51,395 bases of DNA from Multifurca ochricompacta (taxonomy: Eukaryota > Basidiomycota > Agaricomycetes > Russulales > Russulaceae). The stretch covers positions 1-51,395 of the forward strand of contig WTXG01000253.1 of the NCBI GenBank assembly GCA_022496185.1, read 5' to 3'. Shown here piece by piece: positions 22,379-32,893 of the stretch; positions within the stretch are counted from its first letter, which is position 1, and each line of letters opens with the position of its first letter. The notes under the pieces were generated by a model. That model searched no databases and was not told the DNA's origin. It saw nothing but the letters and a program-made list of their open reading frames with translations. The position numbers were made by a program, and so were the translations under genes.

Positions 22379-25300
22379 ATGCCGATCACAACACGCAAGG
22401 CCAATTCGAAGGCACACCCAGGGCACATTATCATCAATTCTCAGCAGAAGCGCCGCACTGCAAGGCAGGTAGCTGAAGACAAAGCCAAATCGAAAGAAGA
22501 GGAAGCCACCGCCAGAGAGATAGAAGCCACCCAGCATCGAGCAGTGGTCAATCGTATTGCTAACATAGAGGACAGAATCCAGCTTGCTGAACTCTCAGTG
22601 CAAAAACATGCTGCGAGACCTGATCTGGCCCCAAGCACTAAGTATTATCCCTTACAGACAGAGACCATGGCACATTCTATTGGAATGGCAGTTACTGCGG
22701 ACAATCTAAGTCTATGCGATGTGCTTGAAGAAGTCGAGCATGGCCAAGAGGAGTATGTATTTATGTCAAGTTATCACAGAGTGCACATTCCAATACTGAT
22801 CAGTCATGACAGTGGACCAGCTGACCTCGCATCTGAAAGTGAATTTCAGGACGGCGGTAGTGAGGACAGCAGTGCGCAAGCACAATCCTATCCACCAACT
22901 GTGTCACCTGCTTCATTTACAGACATCGAGCCAGTCCCAAACATCAGTGCAGGTGGAGATCAAACGGATAAAGCAGACAAAGATGACGGCAATAACGAAT
23001 TTATCTCCATTGGCTCTAGTGATCCGGAAGACGAGGAAGAGCCAAGGCAGCAGCGGCGTAAAGGAAAACAGAGCGCGAGAATGGTAATATTATTTTCTGA
23101 TTCTCACATGACTGACTCCACCAACGCCACTGACAACGCCACACATCACTGATGTCATTAGATGCCACGTCGTACGAAGAAGAAATCATCTAGCGCGGGC
23201 CAGTTGCGGAGTGAAGTCGCGAAGGCGCGTGTTGTAAACTCCACAGTCATAGGGTGGATCGACGAGCACAAGCAAAAGGAGCTGCAGTAAGAGCATATTT
23301 GGGATACACAGTTCGTTCTCACAACGATTACCAGGGAGTCCTATTATGGCCAGAGAGATCCCAAGCGCAGCAAGATTGATTCCACGGGGCTCCATTAGTG
23401 TTGTGCACGGCTCGGCTCGAAGCCGTAAGCCGGCCGTTTCTGAGCCGGAAAAAGCCGGGCCGACATAGGCCGTGAAAACGGCTTCCAGCGGCCCACGGCT
23501 CAGGCTTCAGGTTTGGAAAGCCTGAAGCCGCGGCTTAGGCCGCGGCTTTTGGTGGCTGAGTCACGCTTTCTATCCGGATTTTTGCGAACTGTTGAACCAG
23601 AATACTGGTACAGAAGTAGTCTGACATAATTGTGATCGCGTTTAGATAAAACAATTGATGAGATAAAAACATGTCTCACATTAATTAAGATACTGAGTAT
23701 ATACATCTCAGATCGATCATGTGATGAAATCACTTTCATTAACAAGCAAGATAACGCGCGCGTTCGTTTACTTTAATTTGGTAGCTGATATAGTACATCT
23801 AAATTGTATATAAAGCCACTGATAAATAATTAGATTTACATCGCACGCTCGATCGGCTTTGGTATTTTGTAGAATAGTACTAGAACCTATTTAAAGATGC
23901 CCTGTAGCACGCTGCAGATCCTATCTCGTCTTCTTGGGGGTGTAGGCTCTTAGCAATTGTTCAGTATAGGTGTATTCTTGCTGGATTTTCACTCTTAGTT
24001 TCACCACGATCTCAACATCTTATCTTATCTACATAGCAAGCGCGGGATAGAAACACCCGTTACAAACGCTGTTATTGATACAAGCTAAAATAAGACAACT
24101 TATGTTACAGGAATTAAATGGGAGACATAATATGGCAGAAGGCCAAAGCAGTGGCTAGGGGTTGATATAATGTAAACTACAAGTCCTTCAAAAAATGCAG
24201 CTTAAAACTTGATCTGACGCTGTAAAGCCGCGGCTTGGGCCTGAGCCGGGCCTAAGCCGGCCAGAAGCCGTCGCTACGGCCCAGGCTTGAGTTTTGAAAA
24301 GCCTAAGCCGCCAAAAGCCGGGCCTAAGCCGCGGCTTCAGGCCGAGCCGGGGCCGTCACAACACTAGGCTCCATGTTGACTGCGAAAGAAGGATTGAAAC
24401 TCGTAAGTCACTCTATGTGCGATCAATTGTCGCTATCTGATCATATATAGTAGTCCCCACTAGCACTGGTATGAAAAGCGCTGTCACGGCATCCGGGTCA
24501 AACTGCGCTAGTAGAGGAGTTATCCATGAAGACAACAACACAACATCTCAAGCATCCCAGAATGTCGAGCACGGTAGCCAGAGCACACGGACTACGGCAC
24601 AGGTACTATTTTATATTGTTTTAATTTACACGGATCACTCATCGATGTACAGATGGGTATCACATTAAATAATGCAGCTGTGGGCACAGAACACGACTGG
24701 CAAGATGCCAATTCCAGGCGTTCCCGAAGGAGGTACTCAGTCGCAGACTTACCATTTCCACATGGTTCAACTTATATGCACACATGGAGAAACATATTTA
24801 TTCCATCTTTGCTAACGTGGGCAGGGTCCATACAAGACCCATTTGGCGCAAACACTCATGTGGAGGGCACTGTTAGAGAGATATGGTGTCTTGTATACCC
24901 AGACATACTGCTTGGGCCCAAGGAAATGCAGATCACACTAGGCGTGGTACGTCCATCATTTTCCTTACTGAGTATTGATCTTATGACCTTCAGGTCGATA
25001 ATATACTCAATAACTGGCGCAGCGACATCGGAAAGGCGGGCTACAAGGCTATCATGGATATATGGGACAACGACCCATCCTTTGAACTCGCTTCTTTGGA
25101 GGAGTGCGCAATATATGCTGAGTCTGCTCTCAAAGGCTTTCGCTTTGTCTACCAGTACCCAGATGTCATGGTAAGTTATATTATGATGTACTATACTGTC
25201 TAACATTGCCAACAGGGTTCGCGTGCAGCGTTTTGTTCGGATTTAATCACGAAAGTATATGCAAAACACCTTCAAAGGATAGAAAAGTCACCAGTCAATT

Positions 25301-25554
25301 ATGGCCCTCAAATTGGAGCACTGGCATTGGTAACAGTTGCAGTTGAGCGAGGGCTAACGCTGTTCAAGGATGGTGTCAAGGGAACCGGTTTTATTGAAGA
25401 ACCTTGGGGCAGAAAGGTGCGAGAATGGGTTAGCGCTACAGAAAGAGTTGACGGCGATCGCTGGGAAAAAATAATCAAGCAATTGCAAATCCATTATCAA
25501 GCAATTAAGGGACCCACTCGTGTGCCTTTTCCTTTAATCAAGCTTGACTGGTAA
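22379..25554 (+). CDS. DUF6532-like basidiomycete protein, exon 3 split by a MITE
   Basis: With the insertion and one target-duplication copy set aside, the exons 22379-23083, 23162-23286, 23335-23395 joined to 24375-24402, 24451-24602, 24653-24946, 24994-25170 and 25216-25554 sum to 1881 nt without a stop (626 aa). N-terminus: MPITTRKANSKAHPG and a charged helix (ARQVAEDKAKSKEEEATARE). Then an acidic low-complexity linker and a basic KKK patch. The globular C-terminal part includes MDIWDNDPSFELASLEECAI, GALALVTVAVERGLTLFKDG and GFIEEPWGRKVREWV. It resembles DUF6532-type proteins, often found near basidiomycete transposons; the function is unknown. As it stands, the MITE disrupts the reading frame. 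It could be a second gene of the neighbouring mobile element or an unrelated host gene. Confidence 0.6.
23388..23395. repeat. 8-bp target-site duplication, left
   Basis: GGCTCCAT, identical to 24367-24374 and directly abutting the MITE end. An 8-bp duplication is diagnostic of hAT-superfamily insertion. Confidence 0.93.
23396..24366. mobile_element. hAT-type MITE, 971 bp
   Basis: Termini are TAGTGTTGTGCACGGC (left) and the inverse of TAGTGTTGTGACGGCC (right). Both sides carry GC-rich subterminal arrays of CCGGG/AAGCCG units (GGCCTAAGCCG, GCCGCGGCTT). The interior is AT-rich, without transposase coding sequence, so it is non-autonomous. A perfect 8-bp target duplication flanks it. It lies in exon 3 of the DUF6532-like gene. 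Confidence 0.93.
24367..24374. repeat. 8-bp target-site duplication, right
   Basis: GGCTCCAT, the second copy. The host reading frame resumes directly after it at 24375. Confidence 0.93.
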
Positions 25555-25684
25555 TTTCTTTCATATATTATATTAAATTCCTCTAATTATATTCATTCTA
25601 GATATCAAAAAACATCACGTGCGTAGATTACCATGTAAACTGCTTAGTAATAATGTCAGTAATATTCGAACTATCTGGGAACCG

Positions 25685-25835
25685 CTTTGCGAACCGCTTT
25701 GTGAACTGCTTTGCAAAGCCAAAAAATGCGATAAACAACGACTAGATTAACTAGCCCTAGATTTGAAAATTAGCCTTAGATTTGAAAAGTAGTTTTGGAT
25801 TTGAAAAGTAGTTTTGGATTTGAAAGGTAGCTCTA
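25685..25835. repeat. Short tandem repeats downstream of the DUF6532-like gene
   Basis: There are two arrays: AACCGCTTTG-type units (three copies, about 25680-25720) and GATTTGAAAAGTAGTTTTG-type units (four or five copies, about 25757-25830). I see no coding sequence here. They may lie in the 3' region of a mobile element. Confidence 0.65.
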
Positions 25836-25912
25836 AGCGTCAAGGCAAGTCCGCAAGAGCTAATGGAGAATCTGGATCGCTAGATTGGCTGGAATGGCTA
25901 GCACTAGTCAAT

Positions 25913-25939
25913 CTAGCAAAATGTCATTTTCCTGATGTA
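25913..25939. repeat. Inverted copy of the 16.24-kb motif
   Basis: TAGCAAAATGTCATTTTCCT and the following GATGTA match the reverse complement of about 16239-16262 with one or two differences. The two copies flank the hAT/Plavaka/MITE cluster in opposite orientation. Confidence 0.65.
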
Positions 25940-26124
25940 CTGGGAGTCAAAGCGCCGACATTCCAGGGAGGGGGAGAGAGTGGAGGTGTAGCCACTACAA
26001 CATCCACCCCCGTGTAGCTCAGAAATGATGGGACCAAGGACATAGCGGCGGCGTGCGACGGCCTTGGCTCTTGGCTCTAGGCAGGGGTGGCAGGATAGAT
26101 TCAAGTCACGAGTCATGGGGAACA

Positions 26125-29100
26125 TCCTTAGAGCAACGATTGAAATTCGATTTCTGCAAGAGGTTGCATCTCTCCTGCTTGGGGCCTAGATATTCCTTGA
26201 AGTAAGTGCTGTATGGACCCAATCCGTGGTGAGTGCGAGGCAAAGTGTTCCCGAGAGGAGAGAGGTTAAGAGAGAGAGAGATGGAGTCCCAGAGATAACT
26301 AAGACTTGAAGGAAGGTGTATCATGCTTGAACTATTGCGAATCTACTGCTTGCTGGTTCCGTCTGACCTTGAGCTCGATGTCGTCAAGAGGTTCGCACAC
26401 AAAAGAAAGATAGAGGAAGGGGGAGAAATGCCGTTTGATTTCTGCTTCTGTTGGCTCACTGGCTCCTCTACTACAAGCATTGTATGTACCCTTATATACC
26501 TGCAGAGAGACCTAGTTATGAAGGAGGGTGAATTAGAATTGAAAGAAGACAAGTTAGATGAAGCCAGGCAATAAAGGCGGAGATGATGTAGATAGAGAGG
26601 TGAAAACCTGGCAACAAAGACGGAGGTAGTGAAACGAGTGGACGGGCATGCGGCCCGGAATGCAAATGTACTGATAAACGAAACTAGATCTTAAGTGCAG
26701 GGTTCTGTAATGAAAGAAAGGAGAGGCGATAACTGGGGGTTTCACACTCAACCCCCGAGCCATCCTTACAGTGCGTTAGAGTGTTGCGCTGATCAGCGAG
26801 GATTAGAACCTAGGTGCAAGCGAATGAGCGACAATCTCCCATAGTATTCATCAAGGACTGCATGCGGAGCTATCGAAGGTTTCATATGTGAGCAGGAAAT
26901 CGCAGTATCATCGACTTGGGCGTAATGCCATGAAAATAGCTCCCGCTTCAGCCGACAATGCTTGTTCCTGTTTCTAGCCCACCGGGAAGCTTCAGGGCTT
27001 GAGACATGAGAAGAACGTCTCGGAGGAAGGGAAGAGATAATTAGGCCCTCTGAGCACTGAAAAAGTCTGATCCGGAGGATTGTCTTGCATTATGATTCCA
27101 CAGGTATGAGCCATCATCTTCGCCGAAAAGGACGCAGGGAGAAAGGCCGCGGATACGATGGAAGCGAAGGTGGCGAGGGAGTAATAACAGGTGGCCAAAG
27201 CGAGCATCACGACATTGCTGCGATGAGGCTATCATGTAGACTAAGGTAGTGTCTTCGATGACTCCCCACGGGATTAGCTCATGCCCACTTCAAGTTCGGA
27301 TCTCACGAGGAGGGGCCAGGAAGCTTGAAGAACCGGGATGTAGTTAATGAATAGCCAATGTGGGCACGTATGTGTTCGGTGTAAATGTTTCATCCCTTCC
27401 GCTAACGTGTTAGAACCAATAGGACAATTGCAGCACTCGCATTCGCGTTCACCAGGTTGAATGCCGGAAGATGAAAGAGAGAGGGGCAGGATGATGCTAC
27501 TGAGGATACAACGAGTAAAGCTATAGCAAAGGACCTGCGGGCTTACATAGAACGCGGCAGTGGTTTGAAAGGTGCAAGAATCCAAATCCCCACTGGCAGA
27601 GTGTTCATCTGCCTCCTTTAAGCATTGTATTGCATAGTGCACTTGGAAATGCACAGCGGAGCATGTCAAGTCAAAAGCAATTCGTATTTGTAAAGTTAAC
27701 AAGCAGCTGTAGTAGGAATTAGTAGTTGTAAGAGAGAGCATGGCTTCATCACCACCTACCCGCTCTGCGAACTGATCATTACAGTCCGTATCAGTAGCCA
27801 AAGTTCTATCTCGTCTCCTACTCTCATGTGGAAACAACGCCGACAACGACAACACGGGCACTGGAGAGTAGTTAAATTGAACCATCAATGGCATTTTCTA
27901 CACCATGTACCGTATCTTGTTCATGCGTTATGGATATAACTGAGAAACACATCAGCGAACCTGGGAGTCTCAAGTCAGTCTACTGATTGAATACAAACTG
28001 ATACATTTCGTACCTCTTCCTTTCCCTCCAGCTTTCTCAATGCGAATTCGAGAACCAACTTATCACGCTCCTTCGTGATCCATAAATCATTTGGATCCAT
28101 CTCACTTGCCAACTCAGGGTTGAGTAGAGAAGTCAGATATCGTACTGGTCCAGAATTCAAATCCCCACCCCAATCAAAATCTACCAACATTATACGTTCT
28201 GGGTTTGTCTTGCTGATGATCAAATTTGCATCTCGAAGGTCCCCATGCACCCATCCCTTTTCATGAAATCTGTTTACCAATCGCCTGAGATCAGCCGACC
28301 ATGTCCCAAGGTATTTTGATGAATAACGTTGCAGATCAGATTCTTCATTGTCGATCCATTCCATCACAACAACGTGCCACCCATCAGGAGCATTCCCATA
28401 GCCCAGTAGTTTGGGTGCATGACCTTCCTGTGCGCAGAATTCATGAAGGTCTCGGAAGTATCGTCGCGTAAACTTGACGATGACCTTGTGTTTGTCTTCC
28501 GAGTCAGTGACAGTTGCCATGTAGATGAACCGGTTCAGATATCGTATTCCACCTTCCCCTTGATATGCTTCTCTGTCAATCTGAAAGTTGAATATCCCAG
28601 GGCCAGGAATAGCAGGGACCTGATTGACATAAGGGAAATTACCTGGAAGTGAGCACTCCTGGGGATTGTCCTTATAGTTTTGTGTGTCTTGATTGATATG
28701 ATTGCGAAGGATGCAAGCAGCTTCAAATGCCTTCAGCAGGTCCTGTCTGGCATTTCTGTTCCCATTCTCTATTGCCATGGGAAGGAGTGGTGTTAAAGAC
28801 ACTAGCCGTGTCGTGGTAGTAAATGTCAGTGCATAAAACCCAATGTGTGCCCCTGAAAGGAGATTAGTCTACAGTGGAATCGTCACAGAAGGTTTAGATG
28901 CTCACCAACGACTACAATACCTAGTGCAGGGAAAAGAAAATTATTTTCCAAATCTTTTAAGGCTTTTGCATAGAGTGACTGTGTATAATATGCAGCAAAC
29001 TCTACTGATGGGTCACAACTGCTTGTTCCGAATTCATTCTTGATCTGAACTCCGACCTCAATGGTTCCTATTGGTCCAATGGCGTGACCATCTGTTGAAC

Positions 29101-29540
29101 GCTGCCCAGTAATAATTGAAGGTATGATTAAGGAGTATGGTTGTTTTCCAAGATAAGATTCAAAAATGTCATTGAGGCAGTCCAGGGTCTTGGACTGGCG
29201 AGCTGATTCGGATTCATAAAAGATGGACATCTCACAGATAAAGTTGTCGATGGCCATTTCAAACTTGGGCTTGTTCGCGACGTGTTCCAAATTTGTGGAA
29301 TCAGTGTGGATGCAATCGAGGAACTGCCCAAACCCATGGTACATGAGGGAGATTGGGGGAAGATCAGCGTCAATATTTGGGCGGTCGTTTGCAATACGTT
29401 CATCACGTCTTTTTTGCACATCGCGCATAACATGAACGTATCCAATGCTAGATGGTGGATTAGTGACAAAGGGTCCTGATAGGAAGTTGGCTTGTTTGAT
29501 CTTTCTTCTTTTTTGAGGCGGTTCCCGTTGAATCTCTGGC
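26125..29540. repeat. Segmental duplication, copy B
   Basis: Direct-orientation copy of 7315-10260 with an extra ~500 bp near 26250-26770. The extra segment holds a purine-rich GAGAGAGAGAG run and no recognised gene. Confidence 0.85.
27274..27894 (-). CDS. Hypothetical small zinc-finger-like protein (copy B)
   Basis: One 206-codon frame. Comparison with copy A suggests an intron (GTAAGCCC ... CCTCAG, about 27555-27507). After it comes a Cys/His cluster, ECECCNCPIGSNTLAEGMKH then LHRTHTCPH, resembling a degenerate C2H2 finger of fungal type. The part before the intron (AVHFQVHYAIQCLKEADEHS) is conserved in both copies. The gene lies just downstream of the header-kinase gene on the same strand. 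Function unknown; it may be a gene fragment carried along by the duplication. Confidence 0.35.
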   Translation of the reverse strand: MPLMVQFNYSPVPVLSLSALFPHESRRRDRTLATDTDCNDQFAERVGGDEAMLSLTTTNSYYSCLLTLQIRIAFDLTCSAVHFQVHYAIQCLKEADEHSASGDLDSCTFQTTAAFYVSPQVLCYSFTRCILSSIILPLSLSSSGIQPGERECECCNCPIGSNTLAEGMKHLHRTHTCPHWLFINYIPVLQASWPLLVRSELEVGMS

Positions 29541-29959
29541 AGAATACCTGAGCGTCACTCTCGTATGAATGACCTCTGTTTGATTGGTGCTTACCTTGTT
29601 CTATTGTAAGTACGAGTTGAACAGTCTCGTCATTCGACCAGAGCAACACCTTGGCACTGGGTTCAACAAATCCCAACGCCTGTAGGCCATGCTCCATCCG
29701 CTGGGCAAGAGTCTGGGATGGTATGATGATAATGGGATCTGGCTGCAAAGAGATATTTGTATGAATTTTATGGTGGCATGTAGAGATCACGGACCAGGGA
29801 GCGGAGGAAAAGCTGAGAGTAGTCAATATTCTGTTTATCCAGAGCGGTCTTGAACTTCTCCCACACAGCGTCATTTACTTGCGTAGCAACGGTATTTTCT
29901 TGAACATGGATATGTATGAGCATATTGAACTGCAGGACAAAGACTGGAAGTAGAGACAT
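27975..29959 (-). CDS. Header + protein-kinase-like fusion, copy B (intact)
   Basis: Exons 29959-29795, 29742-29595, 29535-28906 and 28852-27975 close to 1821 nt (606 aa). Residues 1-104: header starting MSLLPVFVLQFNMLIHIHVQ. Residue ~115: basic PPQKRRKIK patch. Residues ~130-315: a conserved middle domain (PISLMYHGFGQFLDCIHTDS; ITGQRSTDGHAIGPIGTIEV). Residues ~390-590: a kinase-like domain with Lys441 in VIVKF, Glu452, the loop HGDLRDANLIIS (His517, Asp519, Asn524) and DFDWGG at 539-544 in place of DFG. The catalytic Lys, Asp and metal-binding Asp are kept, so activity is possible. The modular header-middle-kinase layout resembles Crinkler-type proteins; that is inference. A GTACG donor in the last exon could give a slightly different C-terminus. 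Confidence 0.78.
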
Positions 29960-30318
29960 GTAGGTGGTGATAGTATTGATGCGGTGCGCCTGACCTTCTT
30001 GCCACTTGCCCTCTCCTCCTGACTTTGCCTCATCGGGCCAGTCACAATCAAGCTGTCTTCGCGAAACACTCTCCCAATCTTTGGGCTGCATCATAAAAAC
30101 AAGTTTTCTTTGTTCTTTCACAATCCGTTTATGATTCGTATGCCTCACCGGACGCCTTTTCATCTCTACCCACTTCAATCATTTGGTATAGAGGGGAGAC
30201 AGGATACTGATATTCTCTTTCAAGACACTCTGTCCACTCTGATAAGATAAGATCTGAGAAAGTGCTGTGCAGAACAGGATAATGTCAAATGTCAACAATT
30301 TGATTTTTGTTTTTGATT

Positions 30319-31190
30319 TCTTTTTTTTTGAATTCGACTTTATTGCGCGCTTGCAAGGACTTGTCTTAAATCGCGCGGCTACTACCAGGTACATAGTAAC
30401 TACTGTAGAATGAACAGAGAGAGAAAAGGTGGCAGGTAAAGATTACCCTACCCAAGCGAATACCCAGAGGGGAAAAAGTTGTGTAAGGCCCAAGACAGGG
30501 CAGGGGGCAGGCTGGCCCGTAAGGGCTGGCCTGCCACAGGCGGTGATGGTGAAGAGTGACAAGGGGGAAGCAAAGAACCAGACCACATACCATAGGTCCG
30601 GCTCCCCAGTCAATTCATCCTAGCTCGCAAGGTCTCTGTTCAAAGATGGGCCGGAAGGCAGCCCGGGACCGCTGCAGGAAGAGAAGGAGGTGGCAAAAGA
30701 AATGTTGCCAAAGATATTAGGCCAAGTGAGGTGGCCAGGGAGTGTATCAATGCCCACTTCCACATGGGCAGTCACATAGAGGGGGCAGGAAAGAATGAGG
30801 TGCAAAAAGAGGTGGCGCGAGTGGTGTTGTCGCTGGCGCAGAGTGAAGCAGACTGGGGTAGGGTGGGGTGGAACCGTTCGGTGTACTCAGCGATGAAGCC
30901 ATGGCCAGTGGCGAGCTGGAAGGCCGTGGATGTGGTGTGGCGAGAGAAGGAAGCAGGGGGGATGTCGCGCGTGTCAAAGAGGTCAGGGGTAGGGGTGGCG
31001 CGAGCACGCACAGCGACCCAGTCAGCCCGCCAAGAGGCAAAGGCAGAGAGGCGCGCCTGAGGACGCCAGGCAGCAGGAGAGGGCTGAGAGTCGAGGGAGG
31101 TGGAGGGGGTGTAGAGGCAGATCCGGTGGGCTTGAGCAGAGAACGCAGCGCGATGCGTCAACTTGGCAGGGGCCCACATGAAGGTGACTA
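30319..31190 (-). mobile_element. LINE-like 3' region with RT C-terminal remnant (fragment B)
   Basis: The minus strand reads WRADWVAVRARA, FQLATGHGFIAEYTERFHPT and, after a frame change, HHSRHLFLHLILSCPLY. This recalls the 'TGH...Y..RF...C.C...T..H...C' C-terminal region of basidiomycete non-LTR reverse transcriptases. It continues to a tail TACTATGTACCTGGTAGTAG, AATAAAG and an A-run (plus-strand T-run about 30319-30329). Frames are broken and the 5' part is missing, so it is a dead 5'-truncated insertion. A second TAGTAACCGCGCGACTTAG-type tail near 31190-31220 hints at another insertion abutting it. Confidence 0.6.
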
Positions 31191-31637
31191 AGTCGCGCGG
31201 TTACTAGACATGAGCTCTGGTAACTACTATAGGGGGAAAAAGGGGGATTTGTGGGTGGGAGCCCGTGATAAAAACCCAACTAGGGGAAAAGACTGTGTGC
31301 GGAGGGAACAGGTGTAAAGTGGTGGAAGGGGGGAGGTGCCAGTTGGCATCCCATGTTGAGGTCGCTGTCTGAGCAATGTCAATAAAGCACGCCACAGATG
31401 TCTTAAATACCTATACCTTCTGGTGCTACCGATCACTAACGATCGGCTGGCTCAACTAAGAATCAATTAAGTCTGAGTCTGCGGTTGCGGTTGAGAAGGC
31501 TTCGGGGAGGGGGATTGTGTTTGGACATGTTTGGCATTATACCAACTTTTTTTCTGCCAAAAATTCAGTTTTGGTCGCACAGCATACTTTAGCACTAGCA
31601 AAGAGCCCGTTTCTCGTCGACGGCATAGGAAAGAAAT
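31191..31637. other. Boundary between island and right housekeeping block
   Basis: The left part looks like more mobile-element tail (GTAACTACTATAGGGGGAAA). The right part should contain the NOP1 promoter and 5' UTR. No other gene is seen. Confidence 0.5.
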
Positions 31638-32893
31638 ATGGCATATGGTACGCGCATCTATTTTCTGGTGGATGAAGTGAAATGACTAACGTATATGCGC
31701 CTATCCTTTTTTGTTTGCCTGTTGTTGCAGGTGCTTCGGGTGGTCGTGGTGGATTCGGTAGTAGGGGCGGATTCGGTGGTAGGGGTGGAGGTCGTGGAGG
31801 TCGCGGAGGTGGAGGCGACCGTGGAGGCAGAGGTGGTGGTGGACGAGGCTTCGGACGTACGTGGTTCCTATCTCAAAAAAGTATCCCTTTCCATGCCTAC
31901 AACCCGTTTACAGGAGGTGGCGTACAGTCGCGCGGCCGAGGTGGTGGACGCGGTGGAGCCGGCGGTCGAGGCGGCAAACCAAATGTCGGGCGCGGTGGTG
32001 CCAGGGGGGGCTCGAAAGTTATCATCGAGCCACACAAACACGAGGGGATTTTTATCGCCAAAGGCAAGGAGTCCATGCTCGTCACCAAAAATCTCGTCCC
32101 CGGCGAGTCCGTGTACGGCGAGAAGCGAATCTCGATCGACGGCGGGGTAGATGGCGCGAAGATTGAGTACCGCGTGTGGAATCCGTTCCGGAGCAAGCTG
32201 GCTGCCGGCGTGTTGGGCGGCATGGACAAGATCTTCATTATGCCCGGCTCAAAGGTGTTGTACCTCGGGGCTGCGAGTGGGACGAGCGTTAGCCATGTCG
32301 CAGATATCGTTGGCCCAGTACGTCCATTGCGGATGGCCCTTTCCCTCTCTTCTCAAGCCTTTCTCTTGACTTTTTTTTAGGAGGGTGTCGTGTATGCCGT
32401 CGAATTTTCTGCTCGATCGGGGCGCGACTTGATTAATATGGCTAAGAAACGCACAAATGTCATCCGTGCGTCTAGCATTTCAACATTATCCTTTCCGATT
32501 TTGACGCACACATATATGTAGCCATCATTGAGGATGCTCGCTTCCCTCAAAAGTACCGCATACTCCTGTCCACTGTGGACGTTATTTTTGCGGACGTTGC
32601 GCAGCCGGATCAGGCACGCATAGTGGCACATAATGCACACCAATTCCTCAAAGTCGATGGTCATGCCGTGATCTCTATCAAGGCAAATTGCATTGACTCA
32701 ACAGCCCCCGCAGAGGCTGTCTTCTCCAGGGAAATTGACGCATTACGGGCAGAAATGTTTAAGCCGATTGAACAAATTACACTGGAACCTTACGAGCGAG
32801 ATCATGCCATGGTGACCGGTATGTCCCATTTCCTCGGATGCTCACGTCGGTCACTGAATACCGCTATTAGCGCGGTACGTTCGCCATAAGTAG
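31638..32893 (+). CDS. NOP1: Fibrillarin / NOP1, rRNA 2'-O-methyltransferase
   Basis: Six exons (31638-31647, 31731-31856, 31914-32317, 32381-32465, 32522-32818, 32871-32893) total 945 nt, giving 314 aa. The protein begins [17 protein letters not shown], an RG/RGG-rich nucleolar domain of about 75 residues. The methyltransferase core follows: [44 protein letters not shown], the SAM-binding [48 protein letters not shown] and [19 protein letters not shown]. It is the catalytic subunit of C/D-box snoRNPs. The first coding exon is only 10 nt, and the last (ARYVRHK) is 23 nt. Confidence 0.95.

Noticed and set aside
25685..25835. Possible CRISPR-like spaced repeats
   Set aside because: Units are direct tandem repeats without regular unique spacers, and the organism is a eukaryote.
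26992..27235. Hydrophobic ORF (ATCYYSLATFASIVSAAFL) conserved in both duplication copies (also at 7640-7820)
   Set aside because: Conservation is explained by the recent duplication. The frames end differently in the two copies, and the segment could be 3' UTR; I could not attach it to a gene model.
30747..31191. Several 100-codon frames on both strands around 30.75-31.19 kb as independent genes
   Set aside because: They are pieces of the same broken reverse-transcriptase tail or its antisense.
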